Positions 1 through 5,709 of a DNA stretch of 6,728 nucleotides are shown here, piece by piece; position 1 is the stretch's first letter; every line of letters begins with the position of its first letter. The stretch lies in NCBI GenBank assembly GCA_946480555.1, contig CAMLLE010000172.1, forward strand, positions 1-6,728, in the 5' to 3' direction. A model generated the notes under the pieces. That model made no database searches and was not told the DNA's origin. It saw nothing but the letters and a program-made list of their open reading frames with translations. Made by a program: the position numbers and the translations under genes. Source of the stretch: an uncultured Verrucomicrobia subdivision 3 bacterium (GTDB lineage: Bacteria > Verrucomicrobiota > Verrucomicrobiae > Limisphaerales > CAMLLE01).

Positions 1-970
1 TGTGCAGCAGCCGCTGGGTGGATTCGATTGTCTGCAAGTTCTCCAACGCTTGATCCGGCGAAATTCGCTTTGCCACATTCCGCCCGTGCGGCAGGTCGGA
101 AAAATTCAACAGTTCGCGATCCGACGCCACTGTTTGCAGCCAGACATCGCGCAGCCAGCGTTGCACCACGCTCAACAGGTCCGCCCGTTGCCGCCGATAC
201 TCCGCTTCGATCGCCGCGTTCAGTTCATCTTCCCATTTGTCCTTCAGGCTTTTCTCCGCGTCTTCGTAACGCTGTAACGGCGAGCGCGCGGTTTGCGCTT
301 CTTCGATCTGAGTTTTCATGGCCGTGAGCTTCTGCAGCAACACGTCGAGCAACAGGTAGCGACCCAGCAGACTCTTCTGCTCCGCCGCGGCCATTGCGCT
401 GAATTTCTCCAGCCATTCGCGTTGATCCGACGGCAACGGACGCGTGCCACCGCTGAAGTTCAACCGCAGGCAGCGGGAAATGATCGTTTCCAGCAACCGC
501 TGGGGCTCGGTCGCCAGCAAAATCAAAATGGACCGCGACGGCGGTTCTTCCAAGGTCTTGAGAAACGCGTTCGCTGCCTGCACGTTCAACCGATCCGCCG
601 CCACGATCACTGCCACTTTGTATTCCGCTTCCGTCGGCTTCAGGTTGATGTCCTGCATCAACTCGCGCATCTGATCCACGCCCACGATGCGCAGTTTGGA
701 TTCCGGTCGAACCCAATGAACATCGGCATGATTGCCGTGCTGGATCTTCCGGCACTTCAGGCATTCATCGCAGCAATCGATCGGCAATCCGCCGTTGCCC
801 CGGGTGGGATTCTGGCAATTCAAAGTGCGTGCCAGCGTTGCAGCGAGGGATTCGAGTTCTTCGAGCTGATCGCCAGTGAACAGGTAGGCATGTGCGAGGC
901 GCCCGCGTTCCAACGAACGTTGGAGCAGTTGCACGCCCTGCTGTTGATCGGGGAAATTTCGAAACGCCAT
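1..970 (-). CDS. holB: DNA polymerase III delta-prime subunit (clamp loader), C-terminus beyond window edge
   Basis: This is probably the delta-prime subunit of the clamp loader, which helps place the beta sliding clamp on primed DNA. The visible part is 323 codons read from the ATG at 970, with no stop before the window edge. An in-frame TGA lies two codons upstream, so this is the first usable start. Seen: the N-terminal HAYLFTG strand (residues 27-33), a zinc-type cysteine set (C52, then C67-x2-C70-x2-C73), the AANAFLKTLEEPP box (132-144) and the SRC motif (165-167) that carries the clamp-loader arginine finger. The position where a P-loop would follow (33-40) reads GDQLEELE, with no GxxGxGK. 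The protein should therefore not bind ATP there, as in E. coli delta-prime. A tau/gamma (DnaX) identity is unlikely for that reason and because of the short N-terminus. No strong Shine-Dalgarno is visible. It lies 198 bases downstream of the MFS gene on the same strand, so co-transcription is uncertain. Confidence 0.88.
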   Translation of the reverse strand, partial: MAFRNFPDQQQGVQLLQRSLERGRLAHAYLFTGDQLEELESLAATLARTLNCQNPTRGNGGLPIDCCDECLKCRKIQHGNHADVHWVRPESKLRIVGVDQMRELMQDINLKPTEAEYKVAVIVAADRLNVQAANAFLKTLEEPPSRSILILLATEPQRLLETIISRCLRLNFSGGTRPLPSDQREWLEKFSAMAAAEQKSLLGRYLLLDVLLQKLTAMKTQIEEAQTARSPLQRYEDAEKSLKDKWEDELNAAIEAEYRRQRADLLSVVQRWLRDVWLQTVASDRELLNFSDLPHGRNVAKRISPDQALENLQTIESTQRLLH

Positions 971-1033
971 GCGCGCTCATGTTGGCGAAACGTGAGGAAC
1001 CGCGCCAACCGAATTTCAGCCCAAACCTTTCCC

Positions 1034-1057
1034 GTAGGAGACGAGGTGACGAGTCTC
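1034..1057 (+). repeat. GTAG-footed imperfect palindrome, REP-like
   Basis: In the 198-base gap between the MFS stop and the holB start, a GTAG tetranucleotide (1034-1037) is followed by GAGAC (1038-1042) and its complement GTCTC (1053-1057), which can form a 5-bp stem. The segment also holds a direct repeat, GACGAG GT GACGAG (1040-1053). The GTAG foot plus a palindrome is the form of a REP unit, but the sequence is unrelated to the two elements at 2732-2846 and 3550-3713. I found no inverted partner nearby. The remainder of the gap shows only the weak terminator-like palindrome noted separately. That it is dispersed in the genome is my inference. Confidence 0.4.
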
Positions 1058-1129
1058 AAACTTTCCCAGATTGAAACCTCATGCGAAGGGCAACAGATGG
1101 AGAGGGATCAGAGCTCGTGAGCAGGTTCG

Positions 1130-1147
1130 AAAAAAACGGAAGCTTCC
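1130..1147 (-). terminator. Weak terminator-like palindrome and T-tract after the MFS gene
   Basis: Read on the minus strand, 21 bases past the MFS stop codon there is the perfect palindrome GGAAGCTTCC (1147-1138), followed after one base by seven T residues (1136-1130). The order, palindrome then T run, fits an intrinsic terminator. The stem is poor, however: with a four-base loop only three pairs remain. A longer flanking pairing exists (GGTTC at 1124-1128 with GAACC at 1155-1159) but it encloses the T-tract. This is a candidate only. Confidence 0.25.
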
Positions 1148-1168
1148 CATGAGAGAACCCTGACCACC

Positions 1169-2653
1169 TCACCTTCCGGCTTCCTGCACCTGAATGTATT
1201 TGCGGAAAACCACGATTCCAATCGGCGTCACCATCGCCATGCAGCCGATGATCAGCCACATCGTTGCCGAATCCCGCGGCCCTTCCGCCGGGCAATAGCG
1301 CGCGAGCATCACGCCGGAGAGTTTTCCAACCACCAGCTTCGCTAGAAAGTAAGGCAGGAAAGACATCGCCATGTAGGAAGCTTCCTGGCCTTTCGGCGCG
1401 ATCGCCGCCGCGTATTCCCAAATGCGCGGAGACCAAAGCGCTTCGCCAATCGAAAGCAGCACAACAAACAGGAAAATCGAAATGAACCACGGATTCACCG
1501 GACCTTGGACATTCAACCACTGGCGCGCAATCAGATCGCCAAGCCAGCCATCCGCCAGCGGTTGAAACCACTGCGCCGGCAGGACGAGGAAGAAAACGGA
1601 ACTCGCCGCGACGAAAGTTCCGATTGAAATCATGCGATATGCCGTGAAGCGTCCGGTCAGCGCGCCGACGAAGGGAACCAGGGCAATGATCAACACTGAA
1701 TTGAGCATGGAGTAAAGGCGCCCGATCGGCGCACCTTCCCCGATTTCGCGCAATCCAAACTTCGGAAATGTGAACGCCATGTGATACCCGATCAGTCTCA
1801 CTCCAACGATCAGCAGCATGAAGGCAAGAAAACGGTAAAGCGCAGGCTGCTTCACCAGCGCTTTGAAGATCTGAGCCGTCTTCATCGCCGTCTCCGAAAT
1901 GGTTCGAATCAGCGCGTGAACCGGGTTCGTCTTCGCAGCCGAATTTGCCGCTGGCTGAATTCTAACCCCTTCTTCCGTGGCTTCGACACCTTCGCGGAGG
2001 AAGAGCCAGGTGATGATCAATCCGGGAATCGTCACCAACGCGCTGCCCAGAATCAGCACCCGATACGTGCTCAACGTTTCGCCCCAAATTGGCACCGTCC
2101 ACGAACCGTGCTCGCCGAGCGTGTTGCGAGTCTTATCGAAGATGTAACCCGCGATCGCGTAACCCAGATTCATCAATGTGTAATAGAGAGAGAACGCGAG
2201 GGAACGCTGGCTCGTGGTGGAATAGCGGCGCATGGCCGCTGCCATCACAGGTTGCATCAGCGCCAGACCCACCGCTTGCAGGAACAACCCAAACGGCAAT
2301 GCGATGGCCGGAACGCCGCTCGCAGTCATCACCATCCGCGCGATCAGACAAACCCAGAAGCCGAGGAGAAACGTGCGTCGAATTCCAGCTGCGTCCGTCA
2401 GCGAGCCGACCAGGACCGTCGCAATGGTGACGACCGATGAATAGGCCACGATCATGTCGCCCGCCTTCTGATCGCTGAAACCCAGGTCGGAAGACATCCA
2501 TAAACTCAGCACTGAGGAAGCGCCAAGTCCGTACGCGATATTCTCGAGCACGTAAGCCGCGAGGATGATCCACAGCTCGCGCGGAGCGGTGCGGAGCGCG
2601 GCAAAGCGGCGCAGAAAACCATCGTGAGTCCCGGGCTGATTTGGGTTGCTCAT
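1169..2653 (-). CDS. MFS transporter, POT/PTR-like
   Basis: This is a 494-residue polytopic inner-membrane protein of the major facilitator superfamily, probably a proton-driven transporter of unknown substrate. Seen: a short polar N-terminus, then many hydrophobic segments, consistent with 12 or more membrane helices. An MFS motif A lies in the loop after TM2 (residues 83-93, with G83, D87, G90, R92 and R93). FSLYYTLMNLGYAIAGYIFD (154-173) and the C-terminal block around IGEALWSPRIWEYAAAIAPKG resemble the proton-dependent oligopeptide transporter (POT) branch. The POT ExxERFxYY signature in TM1 is degenerate: only E37 and Y41 of LENIAYG recall it and the arginine is absent. Peptide transport therefore should not be assumed. 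The ATG at 2653 is supported by GGAG seven bases upstream. It lies 208 bases downstream of mutS and 198 bases upstream of holB on the same strand; the context gives no substrate. Confidence 0.85.
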   Translation of the reverse strand: MSNPNQPGTHDGFLRRFAALRTAPRELWIILAAYVLENIAYGLGASSVLSLWMSSDLGFSDQKAGDMIVAYSSVVTIATVLVGSLTDAAGIRRTFLLGFWVCLIARMVMTASGVPAIALPFGLFLQAVGLALMQPVMAAAMRRYSTTSQRSLAFSLYYTLMNLGYAIAGYIFDKTRNTLGEHGSWTVPIWGETLSTYRVLILGSALVTIPGLIITWLFLREGVEATEEGVRIQPAANSAAKTNPVHALIRTISETAMKTAQIFKALVKQPALYRFLAFMLLIVGVRLIGYHMAFTFPKFGLREIGEGAPIGRLYSMLNSVLIIALVPFVGALTGRFTAYRMISIGTFVAASSVFFLVLPAQWFQPLADGWLGDLIARQWLNVQGPVNPWFISIFLFVVLLSIGEALWSPRIWEYAAAIAPKGQEASYMAMSFLPYFLAKLVVGKLSGVMLARYCPAEGPRDSATMWLIIGCMAMVTPIGIVVFRKYIQVQEAGR

Positions 2654-2657
2654 GCGA

Positions 2658-2671
2658 GTTCTCCAGAGAAC
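2658..2671 (-). promoter_or_regulatory. Ribosome binding site of the MFS gene, inside a small inverted repeat
   Basis: On the minus strand, GGAG (2664-2661) lies seven bases before the ATG at 2653, a well-placed Shine-Dalgarno that supports this start. It sits in GTTCTC-TG-GAGAAC (2671-2658), whose arms could form a five-pair stem with a four-base loop that partly covers the GGAG. Whether this fold modulates translation or is chance cannot be told from one sequence. Confidence 0.5.
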
Positions 2672-2731
2672 GCAATTGGCTGGCGAGCTGGCGAGCGTTT
2701 TGGCTGAGCGCCGTGGCAGTCCACCCGGGCA

Positions 2732-2846
2732 GTAGGGCAGGCCTTCCAGCCTGCCGGTTGACGGGACTTTCCAGCCCCGTGTCGGACGTATGGAATCTGG
2801 CAGCTGGAAAGCCGCCCGAACCGGCAGACAAGAATGTCTGCCCTAC
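2732..2846. repeat. REP/BIME-like element, four hairpins with inverted GTAG ends (intergenic)
   Basis: This 115-bp element is bounded by GTAG (2732-2735) and CTAC (2843-2846). Left arm: hairpin GGCAGGC/GCCTGCC (2736-2742 with 2749-2755, seven perfect pairs), then a second hairpin ACGGGAC/GCCCCGT (2761-2767 with 2774-2780, one mismatch). Right arm, inverted: GGCAGAC/GTCTGCC (2823-2829 with 2836-2842, seven perfect pairs) and GGCAGC/GCCGCC (2799-2804 with 2811-2816, one G-T pair). The outer stems of the two arms differ by a compensatory G-C to A-T change. A GTAG foot followed by a palindrome is the hallmark of REP units moved by RAYT transposases. Paired inverted units are called BIMEs. The element begins 16 bases past the mutS stop, so it should fold in mutS mRNA and could act as a 3' stabiliser or terminator (inference). 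Confidence 0.75.
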
Positions 2847-2861
2847 AGAATCCACAATCTT

Positions 2862-5600
2862 TCATCCAAACAAATCCAGCTGCGGCGCAGGTGCGAGCTT
2901 CTTCAGTTTCTCGCGATCCTGCTGGCGCCGCGGCTGGCGCACGTTGCCTTCCGGAGTGAGTTCGGATTCTTCGAGGTTCCGCAGAATCTCCTTCGCACGT
3001 TCCAGCACCGGTTTCGGCACGCCCGCCAGCCGCGCCACCTGAATGCCGTAGCTTTTGTCCGTGCCACCTTCGACAATCTTTCGGAGGAACACGATCGAGT
3101 CGTGCCATTCGCGCACCGCGACGTTGTAGTTCTTGATGCGCGGCAACCGCGCCGCCAGTTCCGTCAACTCGTGGTAATGCGTGGCGAACAGCGTCTTCGC
3201 GCCGACTTGATTGTGCAAATGCTCGACAATGCTCCACGCCAGACTCAAGCCGTCGAACGTGCTCGTGCCGCGGCCAATCTCATCCAGCACGATCAAGCTT
3301 CGCGGCGAGGCGTTGTTCAAGATGTTCGCCGTCTCGCTCATTTCGACCATGAACGTGCTCTGTCCGCGCGCCAGGTCATCGCTCGCACCGATGCGCGTGA
3401 AAATGCGATCCACGAGATCCACGCGCGCCGATTTGGCCGGAATGAACGAACCGGTATGCGCCAGCAATGCGAGCAGCGCGACCTGGCGAATGTAAGTGCT
3501 CTTGCCCGCCATGTTCGGGCCGGTGATCAAAGCGATTTGGGGAAGCTCTGTAGCAGCGGCCATCCTGGATGCTGTGGAGGGCGGCATCCTGCCGCCCGAA
3601 TCGGAGGTGGACTGCGAAGCGGCGCTTGAATCTGCATCCGCATTGGAAAACTTCCCACCACTTCCGCCAGGCTGGAAGCCCGGCTCCACGGCAGGCAGGA
3701 TGCCTGCCGCTACACCTAATCCGGTGTCATTCGGCACAAACCGTTCATCCACGAGATTCTGCTCCAGCACGGGATGACGTCCGTCCGTGATCGCAAGAAC
3801 GCCCTCGTCCGCAACTTCCGGGCGCGCATAGCTGTAGAGCCGCGCCGTTTCCGCGAAACAACCAAGCACATCCAGTTGGGCCAATGCTGCCGCAGTCCGC
3901 TGAATCGCCGGCAACTGCGCCAGCACGGCTTCGCGGATGCGCTGGAAGAGTTCGTATTCCAGTTTCACGCTGCGTTCCTCCGCGCCCAGAATCTTGCCCT
4001 CCATTTCCTTCAACTCGGGGGTGATGAAGCGTTCGCCATTCGCAATGGTCTGCTTGCGAATGTAATGCGCGGGAACCTTGTCGAGATTCGATTTGGTAAC
4101 TTCGATGTAATAGCCGAAAACGGAATTGAACCGCACCTTCAACGACGTGATGCCGGTGCGCTCGATCTCGTCCGCCTGCAACTTGGCGATCCAATCCTTG
4201 CCGCTGCGCTGCGCATTCCGAAGTTCATCGAGCGACTCGTCGAAGCCATCGCGAATCATCCCGCCTTCCTTAACGGCCAGCGGCGGTTCATCGGCAATGG
4301 CGCGGGAAATCAGTTCGACGAGGTCGGGCATCTCCGTGAGTTGCGAATGCAATTCCATCAGGAGCGCGGGCGGCCCGCCCGCGCGATGCAATTCCTCACG
4401 AATCTCCGGGAGCTCATCCGACTCAGCCTGCGGAAAGGTTGCAACCCGCTCGCCGTAATCCAACGTTTGCCGCACGGTCGGAATTTGCGTCAGCGCCTGC
4501 CGCAGCATCACGAGATCGCGCGCGTTGCCCGAGCCGGAGCTAAGCCGGCCAATCGTGCGTTCCAGGTCTCGGATCTCCGCCAGCCGCACGCGCAGCGCAT
4601 TCAGCATCGTGGAATCCGAGACCAGCAGCCCTACGGTTTCCTGCCGCCTGCGAATCGCGTCCACAGAAGCGAGCGGTTGCGACAGCCAGTCGCGCAACCG
4701 GCGCGCGCCCATGGGTGTAACGGTGCGGTTCATCGCGCCGTAAAGGCAGGCATTGCGCGGCGCGTCGTGATGCAGCGGCTCCAAAATTTCCAGATGCCGC
4801 AGCGTGGTGTAATCCAGCGCAAGGAAATCTTTGCGCTGATAAAACGAGATGCGCGTCAGGTGCGCAACATCGCGGCGAAGGTGCTGCGTAAGGTAATGCA
4901 GAATTCCGCCGGCCGCGCCTATGGCTGCGCTGCGATCCTTGAGCCCGAAACCGTCCAGCGCGGCGACTTTGAAATGCTCGCGCACCGTGAACAGCGCCGT
5001 TTCCGGAGCGAACACCCAATCATCGTAGCCGTTGAGAATCGGGAACGATCCTGCCAGCAATTCGCGCACGCGGCCGTTTTCCTGCGGCAGGATGATTTCC
5101 GCCGGACGCAACCGTTCTAGTTCCGTGAGCAGCGCGGCGTCGCTCTCAACTTCGGTCGTGAGGAAATCGCCTGTCGTGAGGTCCGTGAACGCCAGACCCA
5201 AAACTTTGCCGTTGGGAAAGACCGCGGCGAGAAAGTTGTTTCGCTCCGCCGTGAGCATGCGTTCGTCAAAGTGCGTTCCCGGCGAAAGGATTTGTGTGAC
5301 CTCGCGTTTGACGAGCTGGCCAGGCTTGGCTTCTTCCACCTGATCGCAAATGGCGACTTTCCGGCCCGCTTTCAGAATGCGGGCGATGTAGCCATTGGCG
5401 GCGTGAAACGGGATGCCGCACATCGGCACCACACCGCGTTTGGTGAGCGCGACATTGAGGATTTGCGCGCCGGCCTGGGCGTCTTCGAAAAACATTTCGT
5501 AAAAATCGCCGAGCCGGAACAGCAGAAGCGCATCCTTCGGCAGCTCGCCCTTGATGCGGCGATACTGCGCCATCATCGGTGTCAATTGCGCTTCGGCCAT
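2862..5600 (-). CDS. mutS: DNA mismatch repair protein MutS with an in-frame repeat-derived insert
   Basis: MutS detects base mismatches and small loops in DNA and recruits MutL in an ATP-dependent way. The gene is complete at 912 residues; E. coli MutS has 853. Seen in order: mismatch-binding domain I with the GDFYEMF motif (31-37, F33-x-E35 being the mismatch wedge), connector domain (about 120-250), core and clamp domains (about 270-580), and the ABC-type ATPase domain. That domain has Walker A GPNMAGKS (694-701), the conserved STFMVEMSE segment (748-756), Walker B LIVLDE (769-774) and the following GRGTSTFDG. The last residues, QLDLF (907-911), match the beta-clamp-binding consensus. Residues 630-684 are an extra low-complexity stretch, rich in Gly, Ala, Ser and Pro, encoded by a REP-like element just upstream of Walker A. 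Conserved motifs resume intact after it, so the protein is probably active. The ATG at 5600 is placed correctly for the family (MMAQYRRIK at 9-17), though no clear Shine-Dalgarno precedes it. Confidence 0.97.
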   Translation of the reverse strand: MAEAQLTPMMAQYRRIKGELPKDALLLFRLGDFYEMFFEDAQAGAQILNVALTKRGVVPMCGIPFHAANGYIARILKAGRKVAICDQVEEAKPGQLVKREVTQILSPGTHFDERMLTAERNNFLAAVFPNGKVLGLAFTDLTTGDFLTTEVESDAALLTELERLRPAEIILPQENGRVRELLAGSFPILNGYDDWVFAPETALFTVREHFKVAALDGFGLKDRSAAIGAAGGILHYLTQHLRRDVAHLTRISFYQRKDFLALDYTTLRHLEILEPLHHDAPRNACLYGAMNRTVTPMGARRLRDWLSQPLASVDAIRRRQETVGLLVSDSTMLNALRVRLAEIRDLERTIGRLSSGSGNARDLVMLRQALTQIPTVRQTLDYGERVATFPQAESDELPEIREELHRAGGPPALLMELHSQLTEMPDLVELISRAIADEPPLAVKEGGMIRDGFDESLDELRNAQRSGKDWIAKLQADEIERTGITSLKVRFNSVFGYYIEVTKSNLDKVPAHYIRKQTIANGERFITPELKEMEGKILGAEERSVKLEYELFQRIREAVLAQLPAIQRTAAALAQLDVLGCFAETARLYSYARPEVADEGVLAITDGRHPVLEQNLVDERFVPNDTGLGVAAGILPAVEPGFQPGGSGGKFSNADADSSAASQSTSDSGGRMPPSTASRMAAATELPQIALITGPNMAGKSTYIRQVALLALLAHTGSFIPAKSARVDLVDRIFTRIGASDDLARGQSTFMVEMSETANILNNASPRSLIVLDEIGRGTSTFDGLSLAWSIVEHLHNQVGAKTLFATHYHELTELAARLPRIKNYNVAVREWHDSIVFLRKIVEGGTDKSYGIQVARLAGVPKPVLERAKEILRNLEESELTPEGNVRQPRRQQDREKLKKLAPAPQLDLFG
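3550..3713. repeat. REP/BIME-like element inside mutS, translated in frame
   Basis: This 164-bp element has inverted GTAG (3550-3553) and CTAC (3710-3713) ends. Left arm: CAGCGGCC/GGATGCTG (3554-3561 with 3567-3574, one mismatch and one G-T pair), then GGGCGGC/GCCGCCC (3579-3585 with 3591-3597, perfect). Right arm, inverted: CGGCAGGC/GCCTGCCG (3689-3696 with 3702-3709, perfect eight pairs) and CCAGGC/GCCCGG (3667-3672 with 3678-3683, one G-T pair). The two arms share TGTAGC, CATCCTG and GTGGAG blocks at identical spacing while the stem halves between them differ. The layout matches the intergenic element at 2732-2846: GTAG, hairpin, short linker, hairpin, then mirrored. The spacer is longer here (3598-3666). 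Read on the mutS strand it is open throughout and encodes residues 630-684. Confidence 0.8.
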
Positions 5601-5709
5601 GGTGGCGGAAACGGTAGGAAGAAAGGGAACAGGCGTGAAAGGAAATTTTCTGGCGGAGGCAGAACACCGGGAGCATGTTGCGCTGCGCTCCGTCTAACGG
5701 AAAGGACTT
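5601..5709. promoter_or_regulatory. Divergent intergenic region between mutS and the secreted protein gene
   Basis: These 109 bases separate two divergent start codons and so must hold both promoters, unless transcription starts inside a neighbouring gene. I see no convincing -35/-10 pair on either strand and no LexA-type palindrome. The only clear signal is the Shine-Dalgarno AAGGA at 5702-5706, just before the plus-strand ATG at 5710. Confidence 0.4.

Noticed and set aside
225..764. A 179-codon minus-strand frame within holB
   Set aside because: It is an alternate frame of the delta-prime gene; the true frame, open to the window edge, carries all the clamp-loader motifs.
2658..2671. GTTC...GAAC inverted repeat before the MFS start as a possible LexA box
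   Set aside because: The spacing is GTTC-N6-GAAC. The motif I recall for Verrucomicrobia LexA is TGTTC-N4-GAACA, so the spacing and flanks do not fit.
2679..2694. Tandem GCTGGCGA duplication upstream of the MFS gene
   Set aside because: Two copies of eight bases are too little to support an operator or a variable repeat; chance is a sufficient explanation.
3550..3713. Interpretation as an intein or as a gene-disrupting insertion in mutS
   Set aside because: The insert is about 55 residues with no intein splice-site or endonuclease motifs, and the reading frame continues into a complete ATPase domain.
3774..5120. A 448-codon open frame on the plus strand opposite mutS
   Set aside because: It is antisense to unmistakable MutS coding sequence. 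Its product is Arg/Gln-rich with no recognisable domain, as expected for a shadow frame in GC-rich DNA.
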